Source: CBDANW01 sp965197825
GTDB taxonomy: Bacteria > Acidobacteriota > Vicinamibacteria > Marinacidobacterales > DATDRI01
Reading direction: 5' to 3'
Length of the DNA stretch: 64,000 nt
Assembly (NCBI GenBank): GCA_965197825.1
Contig: CBDANW010000003.1
Coordinates: 62,001 to 126,000, forward strand
Position numbers and translations under genes: made by a program. Within the stretch, counting starts at the first letter, position 1; the number at the start of each line of letters is the position of its first letter. Positions 43,397 to 51,154 of the stretch are shown here, piece after piece. The notes beneath the pieces are model-generated. The model was given only the letters and a program-made list of their open reading frames with translations. It searched no databases and was not told the DNA's origin.

Positions 43397-43634
43397 ACTC
43401 ATGCGGCTTCCCGAGAGTAGTGTCGGAGGAGCCCGCCGAGCCGTTCCCGACAGCGAACGGGCCCATCCACTCGGTTCGTCTTTTCGCTGGCCGGGAACAA
43501 CAACAAATTGCCCTTCCCTTCGTGATTTCGTTCGTGGTGAAAACTGGACAGCGACCTTTGATTTAAGCGACCCGACCACCAAGAACTCGCCCGCCGAAAC
43601 CGCTGTGCGGTAGCGCGTTCGAGTTTATTGACCC
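43387..43634. mobile_element. MITE-like element of 248 bp
   Basis: GGGTCAATAAACTC (43387-43400) and its exact complement (43621-43634) bound 248 bp with no coding capacity. The size and ends are those of a miniature inverted-repeat element. No transposase with the same ends is present in the window. Target duplication is not evident. Confidence 0.65.
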
Positions 43635-43780
43635 TACGGGCTTGTTCCAGACCTCATCCGGCACTTGAAAAAACGGCATCGACCTGGCATTCTATTCTAG
43701 CAATCCTTGAACAGTTACAAATCCACCCGTCTTCCCAGTGGGACCAGCGTACCCCGAGCAGGAGACGACCGAGGTCTGTA

Positions 43781-44268
43781 ATGAGCTCGACGGAGAGCAA
43801 CTCTGCCACCTTGCATCGACTGCCCACGCGGCCGGTCGAGGCCAAGCTGATTCTGTCCACCGGGAAGCAGAGGAGGTAACCCTTTTCCTGGCGTTGGTTA
43901 CAGAGTCGCGAAGAACGCCGGAAAGCCTTGACGAGTTCCTTAATGGTTCCCGACGGTTCATCCCCGTCGAATCCAAGAACAACGGCAGGCGCCTCCTCGT
44001 GAACCTAGACTCGCTACAAGGGGTCGAGGTAGGCGATGACGCCCCGATCCTTTCGCGCACCGACGCCAACTCCGCTCCCTGTGTGGACCTCATTCGCATC
44101 GAGATGATGGACGACGTGGTGCTAGAGGGGACCCTGGCCTCAATTTTGCCACCCGAAAAAAGGCGAACGTCGGATTTCTTCAACATGGAGGAAACATTCA
44201 TAGCGCTCGAAGTCGAAGAAGGCGTGGCTTACGTGAACAAGCGGTACATCGCGAAGGTTTGGTTGTAA
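43781..44268 (+). pseudogene. Two-repeat hypothetical gene, frameshifted
   Basis: The first frame from 43781 reads MSSTESNSATLHRLPTRPVE...LILSTGKQRR and stops at 43879. The next frame resumes at once with EAEEVTLFLALVTESRRTPE and runs to 44268. The two halves look like a duplicated small beta domain; the second is IRIEMMDDVVLEGTLASILP and SDFFNMEETFIALEVEEGVA, ending VNKRYIAKVWL. One missing base near 43860-43870 would repair it. It lies 18 bp upstream of the pilT-like gene and probably belonged to its operon. The family name is not certain (DUF6812-like). Confidence 0.6.
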
Positions 44269-44286
44269 CGAGCGACAGGAGGATAT

Positions 44287-45815
44287 GTGTCACAGATCGT
44301 ACCCTTGTTGGATGCCCTGAAGAAGCACGACGCGGAAGAGATACGCCTCGAGGTTGGAGATCGGATCTATATGCTCCAGGACGGCCAGCGCCGAGATCTG
44401 GGACGAGAGCCACTTCAAGAGGGAACTCTGGAGCACACCGCCCGAGGAGTCGTCGGACCGGACGGAGTTCGCTCTCTTTCGAAGACACCTCAATCCGTCA
44501 GCATGACGCACGCTGGAGAGAACTTCGAGGTTCTTGCTTCACCGTCCGAACGGAACCATCGCTATACGGTTGCGACGCCTGCGAGCTGCAGGGGAACCGT
44601 CGCCGCAACCAACGTCGTCACCTACACCTAGCTCGACGGTTGGGGCGTCGGGAGGGAGCGTCCAGCGGACGAAGGGAGGGGCGTCAGCAGCTCCTCAGAA
44701 GCAAGCTACGGTCGCGGCAGGGAACGGTTGCTCGGAGCTCGACGAGCTACTGAAGTTTATGGTGTCGGAGGGGGCCTCGGACCTCCATCTGTCGGCCGAT
44801 GTCCCCACCGCGCTTCGCGTGGACGGTGAAATTCGCTTTTTCAGGAACCTGAGGACGTTCAGTTCGGAAACAATCGAGAAGCTCCTGATGTCTATCATGT
44901 CCGACGTCGAAAGGGAGCGATTCAAAGCAAACCGAGACGTGGACCTAGCCTACGAGATCCCAGGTGTGTCCAGGTTCCGAGTCAATGTGTTCGAAGATCG
45001 GAAAGGCGTGGGGACGGTGGTTCGTCAAATTCCTTTCGACATCTTGACCGCCGAGCAACTCGGCCTACCCAAGGCGGTGCTCGATCTCTGCTACCTAACC
45101 AAGGGTCTGGTCGTCGTCACAGGCCCCACCGGCTCGGGAAAGTCGACCACCCTAGCCGCCATGGTGGATCACATCAACCAGAAGCGAGCCGATCACATCA
45201 TCACCATCGAAGATCCCATCGAATTCGTTCACCAGAACCGTAACTGTCTCGTTAATCAGCGGGAGGTCGGCAGGCATACCCAGTCGTTCAAGAATGCACT
45301 GCGGGCGGCACTTCGAGAGGATCCGGACATCGTGCTCGTCGGCGAGATGCGCGACCTCGAGACCATCGCGATTGCTATCGAAACCGCAGAGACCGGACAC
45401 CTGGTTTTCGGCACCCTTCACACCACCACGGCCGTTTCGACCGTCGATCGAATCATCGATCAGTTTCCGGCCTGACCGGCAGGCCCAAGTCCGAGTCATG
45501 CTCTCCGACGCTTTGAAGGGGGGCATCGCTCAGGTGCTATGCAAAAAGACTGGCGGCGGCCGCGTGGCGGCGCTCGAGGTCCTGCTCGCTAACCAAGCGG
45601 TGGCTAGTCTGATTCGCGAAGGAAAAACCTATCAGATTTCATCCGTCATGCAAACGTCGAAAAAGCGGGGAATGTCCACGATGAACGACAGCCTCCTTGC
45701 GCTCGTCAAAGAGAGGAAGGTAGAAACGAAAGAGGCCTGGATGAAAGCGACCGACAAGACCGGGTTCGTGAGCATGCTCAAGGGCGCCAGCATTTCCGTC
45801 GATTTCACTGAATGA
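44287..45815 (+). pseudogene. pilT: PilT-type pilus retraction ATPase with two frameshifts
   Basis: Three consecutive frames make one protein. Part 1 (44287-44631; GTG start with CAGGAGGAT) is an N-terminal extension. Part 2 has MVSEGASDLHLSADVPTALR, VVTGPTGSGKSTTLAAMVDH (Walker A), REDPDIVLVGEMRDLETIAI (Walker B) and TGHLVFGTLHTTTAVSTVDR. Part 3 (from about 45473) continues QVRVMLSDALKGGIAQVLC and QISSVMQTSKKRGMSTMNDS. The second break is a single extra T in CCGGCCTGACCGG. The ATPase core reads through without other damage. It is either a recent pseudogene or contains indel errors. Confidence 0.85.
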
Positions 45816-45910
45816 GTCCAATGCTCAAAATTCTAGGCTGAGCCTTATTTGTTCCGGGGAAGGGTTACTGTTACCAGCTCTCTCCTCCACCTCCTCCGCT
45901 GAATCCTCCG

Positions 45911-46036
45911 CTCGCCTTCAGACTCGCCGAGCGTCTTGCCGCATTCCCGCGTGATGATCCTAGCGAGGTTCGTATAGTGCCGATCGAGTAGCGCATTCAG
46001 CCTGAACAACGGCTGAATGCGATTGCTGGCGGGCAC
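45911..46036 (-). pseudogene. Aldehyde dehydrogenase (MmsA-type) fragment
   Basis: The reverse frame reads PASNRIQPLFRLNALLDRHY and NLARIITRECGKTLGESEGE, the conserved N-terminal helix region of methylmalonate-semialdehyde dehydrogenases. About 42 residues survive; flanking frames diverge. No catalytic Cys region is nearby. The rest of 45816-46362 shows no gene I can support. Confidence 0.6.
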
Positions 46037-46362
46037 GCGCCGTCACGAGAAGGATAGAAAAGGATAGGAGAATTCGTAACCTGTCGGACGACGATCGGCT
46101 GCCTTTTTCCGGGCTTGATAGTGAAGGTGACAGCTGATTGCGTATTGGTGACGGTAGCAGAAGTGCACGGGGCAAGGCAAGACGGTTTTCGGAAGCTGAC
46201 GGGGGGGAGTTTGGGCGTGAAGACACAGGTATGCCTTCAGGTGCCAGGGGGATGGCACAGACGGGATATCGGCGAAAAACCGAGGCTCAGGCTGAGGAGG
46301 AGCGCGGGAGTCTGCTTTTCGCTTTTCCAGATGTTCAAGAATTTTGCGAATGACCTTGTGGC

Positions 46363-46750
46363 ATCCTCTTCGATTTGGACAGCGACGTCCTGCGCCCCGA
46401 ATCAACCCCCGTCCTCGAGGAGATTCGCGCGGCGCTGGACGAACATGAGGAGCTCGAGATCGTGATCGAGGGCCACACCGATAGCGGGGGCGAGGATGCC
46501 TAAAACCTGAGCTTGTCCGAGCGTCGCGCAGGCGGTCGTGGCCCACTTGGTGGCGGGCGGCATTACCGAGAGCCGACTCCGCGCAGCCGGGAAGGGCGAG
46601 ACCGAGCCCGTCGCCGACAACGATTCTCCCGAAGGTCGCGCTCAGAACTGCCGGTTGGTCATCAAAACGCAAGCCGGCGCCTCATCGAGTGAGGCGGGTT
46701 CCGGATCTCATCGGACAAGACTCCCGGTGGGTTTTTTCCGACAATCTTAG
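46363..46750 (+). pseudogene. OmpA/MotB-domain protein, C-terminal part, with a stop and a frameshift
   Basis: ILFDLDSDVLRPESTPVLEE, EELEIVIEGHTDSGGEDA, a TAA stop where Tyr is usual, NLSLSERRA, then a one-base deletion and a new frame AVVAHLVAGGITESRLRAAG, VADNDSPEGRAQNCRLVI. This is the peptidoglycan-binding OmpA C-terminal domain. Two independent lesions show it is dead. The N-terminal part upstream is not recognisable. Confidence 0.8.
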
Positions 46751-47052
46751 GATTGAAATGTCCTATTGAAATGGGACTTATAACGATTGATTGACAATGT
46801 TAGTAACCCCTTGCGTTTGAGCAGCTTATCAAAGACACCCCAATCATCCCACCTCTACATATAGTGGTTCCGCGTTTTAGACCCTGACCACTACATCTTG
46901 GGGTTCAACCCTTCCCGCTGAATACAACACCCGCACGGGAAATAGGCGGGAAATTGGCAGAGCCTCGAAAAGCTACTTGGTTAGCGTAGAATAGGCCGAA
47001 ATGCTAGAATGAGTCCCGCTGGGGTTGCTCCTGACGGAAGGGAGGTGCCTCA

Positions 47053-47106
47053 ATGAAGAGAATCGGTTCCGGACTGCTAGGTTCAGTAAACCCCGATTTA
47101 ACGTGA
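47053..47106 (+). CDS. Possible 17-codon peptide gene
   Basis: MKRIGSGLLGSVNPDLT followed by TGA. A strong Shine-Dalgarno (GGGAGGTG) lies seven bases before the ATG, and a near-perfect terminator-like hairpin begins at the stop codon. A candidate -10 (GCTAGAAT) lies about 50 bases upstream. The arrangement suggests a real short transcript, either a leader peptide, a microprotein or an RNA with decoy ORF. No known peptide family recognised. Confidence 0.4.
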   Translation: MKRIGSGLLGSVNPDLT

Positions 47107-47142
47107 CTGGGGGCAACGGACCATCAATCCGTTGCCCCCAGT
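47106..47142 (+). terminator. Perfect 15-bp hairpin after the 17-codon ORF
   Basis: ACTGGGGGCAACGGA (47106-47120), loop CCATCAA, and the exact complement (47128-47142), followed by CTTAAAC. It is GC-rich and placed right at the stop codon of the short ORF, as a rho-independent terminator would be, though the T-run is weak. Confidence 0.7.
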
Positions 47143-47254
47143 CTTAAACCAGGACTGAGATAAATCTCAGTTGGGTTCAACTCCAGCACGTACTATAGGC
47201 GTGAATCTATGTCACACTGTTTCCATAAAAGTCAAGACTTCCCTGCTTTCGGGC

Positions 47255-47397
47255 TTACGCGATGAGGTCCTTGTAGCGCAATCGCTTGCCGTCCATGCCG
47301 GACCAGCGGCCACGACGACCATCTGAGCCAGAGTGTCCTCGTCCCTGACGTTGTGCTTTACCCCGCGAACTCGTTCACGTATCGCTGAGCACCTCCA
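47255..47397 (-). pseudogene. IS1595 transposase C-terminal remnant
   Basis: Three short reverse frames line up with the end of IS1595 transposases: QRYVNEFAG, then KHNVRDEDTLAQM, then MDGKRLRYKDLIA and a stop at 47255. Compare HLHRYVDEFVARHNFRELDT...LRYNDLVR in the transposase ending at 7748. At least two frameshifts separate them. The rest of the transposase is deleted. Confidence 0.65.
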
Positions 47398-47559
47398 TCC
47401 CCGGCGCACCCTAGGGTAGCGCAAGCTTCATACCCCCGACACCGCAACATGTAGTAAAGTGCGAGAGCACAAGATGTGGTGGTTTGAGAAATGCCTGTCA
47501 ATCAATCGTTATAAGTCCCTATTTTTACGCCTAAAGGGCCTGTCTAAAGGAGTGACTCA

Positions 47560-47952
47560 ATGCCTCTCACGCAACACAAAGCTGGGTTCCTGCATCACAG
47601 AAGCGCCAAAAGATTGCACGTTGGGGAGAGAATTCACGCTCTTCGAACGAGGAAGAGGGTGCGTCAGAACGTTCTGGCGCGTATGGTCGGCATTTCCCCA
47701 GGAGGCCTCACCAATTTCGAGAAGGGCCGCCGAAATATCTCGCTAGACTGGCTTCGGAGAATTGCCGCCGCTCTGGACGCGCCGATCGCCTACTTCCTGG
47801 CGGAGGGACGAGCCGGTAAGAAAATTGCGGCTGGTGACCCGCGGAAGAAGCAGCTGCTGGACGCTTGGCGACTCCTGAAGGACAACCCAACCTTGCGGAG
47901 AGACTTCCTTCGCATCATGAAGGATCTGGGGAGCGCGGGAGCGAGGAGGTAA
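47560..47952 (+). CDS. XRE-family transcriptional regulator
   Basis: 130 residues with AAAGGAGTG before the ATG. A Cro/C1-type HTH spans about residues 20-80: GERIHALRTRKRVRQNVLAR, MVGISPGGLTNFEKGRRNIS, LDWLRRIAAALDAPIAYFL. The C-terminal part is basic (AGKKIAAGDPRKKQLLDAWR). It overlaps no other gene but is three bases ahead of a rhodanese-domain gene, so the two are one operon. Target unknown. Confidence 0.88.
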   Translation: MPLTQHKAGFLHHRSAKRLHVGERIHALRTRKRVRQNVLARMVGISPGGLTNFEKGRRNISLDWLRRIAAALDAPIAYFLAEGRAGKKIAAGDPRKKQLLDAWRLLKDNPTLRRDFLRIMKDLGSAGARR

Positions 47953-47955
47953 ACT

Positions 47956-48267
47956 ATGGATTTGATCAGTCGCGATGAATTGAAGGAGGAAATAGACCGG
48001 GGCGACGCTTTGGGCGAATGGGCCTTTCGCGCCAAGTACATCCCAGGCTCTATCAACATCTCCTCGCCAGACCAATGCCGCCGGATGCTCAGTCTGGAAG
48101 ATGAAATCGTCGTCTACTGTTCTGGCGAGGCGTGCGTTTCGAGTGTAATGGCTTATAGGATACTGGTGGGGGATGGGTTCAAGAACGTACGCCGTTACGC
48201 TGGGGGCCTACCGGACTGGGAGGATGCGAGATATCAGCTCGAAGGTGAAATAGTAGACAATATATGA
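47956..48267 (+). CDS. Single-domain rhodanese-like protein
   Basis: 103 residues. ISRDELKEEIDRGDALGEWA, YIPGSINISSPDQ and EIVVYCSGEACVSSVMAYRI with an active-site Cys (YCSGEAC), then GFKNVRRYAGGLPDWEDARY. Such proteins transfer sulfane sulfur or sense sulfur, arsenic or oxidants. Its place directly after the XRE regulator suggests that the pair works together in sensing. No other sulfur gene is nearby. Confidence 0.9.
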   Translation: MDLISRDELKEEIDRGDALGEWAFRAKYIPGSINISSPDQCRRMLSLEDEIVVYCSGEACVSSVMAYRILVGDGFKNVRRYAGGLPDWEDARYQLEGEIVDNI

Positions 48268-48426
48268 GTATGATCCTCAGTTGCTTGGAGCTCTTGTCAA
48301 TAGGTGTGTAAAAAAGTTCAGGCAGCAGCAACCTTCGACGACTCCGTTACCCTGTCTCCATCTTCAAATCGAACGCCCAGGTGAACCTCTCGCATCAGCT
48401 CCGTTGCATTGAGCCGGCGAAAATTC

Positions 48427-49825
48427 GGTGATGTCTTAAGATTCCTGTCAAAGAAAAACGATGTATGGTTCCCCAAGCTCAAACCCGTCCCCGTCATGGG
48501 GACAGAAAAGGAGAACCATACATCATGGGAAAGGTACTACCGAGTCAGCGATTACTCAAGCAGTTCGAGGAACAACTGGTATTTGGGGAGATGAATCTCT
48601 CGGAGATCGTCCGGTCGGGAGCTCAGATGATGCTTCAATATGCGTTGGAGCGCGAGGTGACGGAGGCGTTGGGTCGAAACTACTATGAGAACGCTCCGGC
48701 AACGACGAAGGAGAAGGGACGACGCAACGGGTATGAGTCGCATCGGGTCCTCACGGGCGAGGGAGCGGTAACGGTGCAAGTGCCGCGGGTACGAGAAACA
48801 GAGAAGGTGTTTCAGTCAAAGATTCTCGACGCCTACGTGAGCCGGACCGAGAAACTCGATGAACTGATCGCGCGGATGTACGTCCACGGGATGTCGACGC
48901 GTGACATTGAGGCGACGTTCGCGGACGTGCTGAGCGGTACGGGTGTCTCGAAGTCGGTGGTGAGCCGGGTCACACGGTGTCTGTCGGAGGATTTCGAGGC
49001 GTTTCGAAAACGGGATCTCTCGAACGAGAAGCTGTTGTATCTCGAGCTCGACGGCACGTACCTGCGCTACCACCAAGGAGCGGAGAGGAAAGAGCCCATC
49101 CTCGTTGCGACCGGCTATCGCGCTGATGGGACGCGAGTTCTTCTTCATATCGGTGTCGGCAACCGAGAATCCTACGAGAACTGGAAGGGGTTCTTGCAGG
49201 AGATGGTGGCCCGAGGAATGAGGGAGCCGTTGCTCATCGTGACGGACGGGAATCCTGGAGTGCTCAAAGCGATCGCAGAGGTCTTCCCTCGAAGCCTCAA
49301 GCAACGTTGCCAGAAGCACCGCCTCGAGAACATCCTGGGCAAGGCTCCGAAGGAAGTGCGCGACGAACTCAAGGCGGCCATCCTTGAGTCGTTCCATGCG
49401 AACAGCTACGAGCAAGGGCTGAAGAAGGGTCGGGAGGTGATCGCTCGGTACCGTCAACGATTCCCGAGCGCGATGAAGTGCATGGAAGAGACCTTCGAAG
49501 CGTGTCTTCAGGCGCTACTCCTTCCTGCGGCGCATCACAAAAGGCTTCGCACGTCGAATCTACTTGAGCGCACGTTCGGAGAGCACAAACGTCGCACAAA
49601 GGTCATTCCTCACTTCTTCACCGAGGAGGCCGCGATGAAACTCTCGTTCGCTGTGCTCTTGGCCGTCGCAAACAAATGGCGCGGCGTGAGGATGGATGTC
49701 TTCGCCGCTAGGAAAGTCGAGGAGCTTCGCAACGAGCTTCTCCCGCAAGGCACGTCGGAGGAATCAGCAGCTTAACCGAGCGCGGGGAACCGTACGGAGA
49801 TTTGACAGGAAAATTAAGACTTGAC
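48427..49825 (+). mobile_element. IS256-family element (inner), nested in another IS256 with a 9-bp target duplication
   Basis: Bounded by the direct repeat CGAAAATTC at 48418-48426 and 49826-49834, and by inverted ends GTCTTAAGATTCCTGTCAAA and GTCTTAATTTTCCTGTCAAA. 1399 bp with one intact transposase. The clean duplication shows a recent insertion into the outer element. Confidence 0.92.
48525..49775 (+). CDS. IS256-family transposase (inner element)
   Basis: 416 residues from the ATG at 48525, preceded by AAAAGGAGA. Mutator-type DDE transposase: KGRRNGYESHRVLTGEGAVT, VQVPRVRETE, MYVHGMSTRDIEATFADVLS, LLYLELDGTYLRYHQG (Asp), LLIVTDGNPGVLKAIAEVFP (Asp) and LRTSNLLERTFGEHKRRTKV (Glu). Complete and apparently functional. 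Confidence 0.93.
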   Translation: MGKVLPSQRLLKQFEEQLVFGEMNLSEIVRSGAQMMLQYALEREVTEALGRNYYENAPATTKEKGRRNGYESHRVLTGEGAVTVQVPRVRETEKVFQSKILDAYVSRTEKLDELIARMYVHGMSTRDIEATFADVLSGTGVSKSVVSRVTRCLSEDFEAFRKRDLSNEKLLYLELDGTYLRYHQGAERKEPILVATGYRADGTRVLLHIGVGNRESYENWKGFLQEMVARGMREPLLIVTDGNPGVLKAIAEVFPRSLKQRCQKHRLENILGKAPKEVRDELKAAILESFHANSYEQGLKKGREVIARYRQRFPSAMKCMEETFEACLQALLLPAAHHKRLRTSNLLERTFGEHKRRTKVIPHFFTEEAAMKLSFAVLLAVANKWRGVRMDVFAARKVEELRNELLPQGTSEESAA

Positions 49826-51154
49826 CGAAAATTCTTCTCCGCAACCAGAAGCAGTTTGAAGATTGTCGCAGTGGCGGACTCGACTTTCTTGAACCTTTTG
49901 GCCGCATCCGTTCTCAATCTCAGTGCAGCGAACGGTGACTCCACGACGTTGCTCGTGCGAAGGTGTTGCCAGTGAGGCTTGGGAAAGGAATAAAAGCTGA
50001 CTATCCGCTCCCAGTCCTCGTCGAGCACGTGCGCGGCCCCCGGAAGACCCTTGCGCAAGCACCAATCCTGGAACTTGGCCTTCTTCGTCTCGCACTCCTG
50101 CAGGCTGGTGGCGTAGGGGATCGCCGTCAACAGCGGCTTGGCCTGCGCCTGGTCCCTTTTCGGAATCCGGTCCAGTACGTTGAGGATTCGGTGGTTCCAG
50201 CACCGCTGTTCCTCAGCTTCTGGAAATACGTTTCGGGTCGCGGCCCAGATGCCGAGATGACCGTCACCGATCACCAAACGGGGACATCTCAGACCGCGCT
50301 TCTTCAGTCTCCGTAGCAGCGACGACCATGACGCTTCGGATTCTCGATGCCCGGCCTCCAGCGTCAGGACGATTTTCGTCCCGTCGGACAGGCCACCAAC
50401 CGCAACTAGCACCGCCGCCTTGTCCTTCTCAAGGCCGGCCTTCACGTACACGCCATCTACCCACAGGTACACGAGTTCGAGTTCTTCCAGTGGGCGAGCT
50501 AGCCACTGCTCGTACTCTCCCTGCCATTTCTGTTTCAGCCGCGACACCGTGCTGGGAGAAAGTGGAGCGTCCTCCCCTAGAAGCCCGCGGAGCGACAGAT
50601 CGAAATCTCCGTGAGCTAGTCCATGCAGGTACAGCTCCGGAATCAACTCGCTCACCGTTTCGCTCCGACGCTTGAACAGCGGAAGCACTCGACTTTCGAA
50701 CCTCTCCTCCACGTCCCGTACTCTCGGCCGGCGAACCGTCACTGTGCCCACGCTCATCGTCAGCTTCCGAGGCTTACCGTATCCATTTCGATAGCCCGCC
50801 GTTGTGTCCACGGGCTTCCGTCTCTCCGATTTCTCACGCCCGAGAAGCTCCGTGACTTCGGCTACCATCAGATCCTGCACCCAATCCTGGATCTCAAGCC
50901 TCGCCCACTTCTCCAGCGACTCCCAAGCCACCCTTGACGAGCTCCGTCGTCCTGTGGTCTTTTCCTTCATGGCGGTGTCTCCTTCCGTTGGCCCCTTCAC
51001 GCCGTGTTTCGTGACGCGGAAGGTTACTCCGCCTTTACTTTATTTCCACACCTTCTGAGGGTAGCTCGTTGCTTGCCCTAGTTCAGTAGGTGAGCCGATC
51101 TAACGACGGTTCCAGGATGACTCAACGTGGAGCCTCGGGAGTGAGGCGTATAAG

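Larger units (their letters stand above)
46773..47519. mobile_element. Deletion derivative of an IS1595-family element
   Basis: Perfect 24-bp inverted ends (46773-46796 and 47496-47519; outer end GGGACTTATAACGATTGA) enclose 747 bp. Inside are a small ORF with a hairpin (47053-47142) and a decayed C-terminal transposase segment on the reverse strand (47255-47397). The ends differ from those of the transposon at 6734-9401. It cannot move without a helper transposase. Confidence 0.75.
48318..50970 (-). pseudogene. IS256-family transposase (outer element), disrupted
   Basis: The N-terminal part runs from the ATG at 50970 (MKEKTTGRRSSSRVAWESLE) to AEKNFR near 49835. It includes YRNGYGKPRKLTMSVGTVTV, LVYLWVDGVYVKAGLE, LVIGDGHLGIWAATRNVFP and LRTSNVVESPFAALRLRTDA. 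The C-terminal part lies beyond the inner element at 48426-48318 (RRLNATELMREVHLGVRFED...VAAA, stop). The reading frame would be continuous if the inner IS and one 9-bp repeat were removed. It differs strongly from the inner transposase. Confidence 0.9.
48301..51054 (-). mobile_element. IS256-family element (outer), interrupted by a second IS256 element
   Basis: Ends AGGTGTGTAAAAAAGT (48302-48317) and the near complement ending 51054 bound an IS256-type element on the reverse strand. Its transposase is split at codon region AEKNFR/RLNATE by the inner element at 48427-49825. Removing that element and one 9-bp duplication leaves about 1350 bp, a normal IS256 length. Confidence 0.85.
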
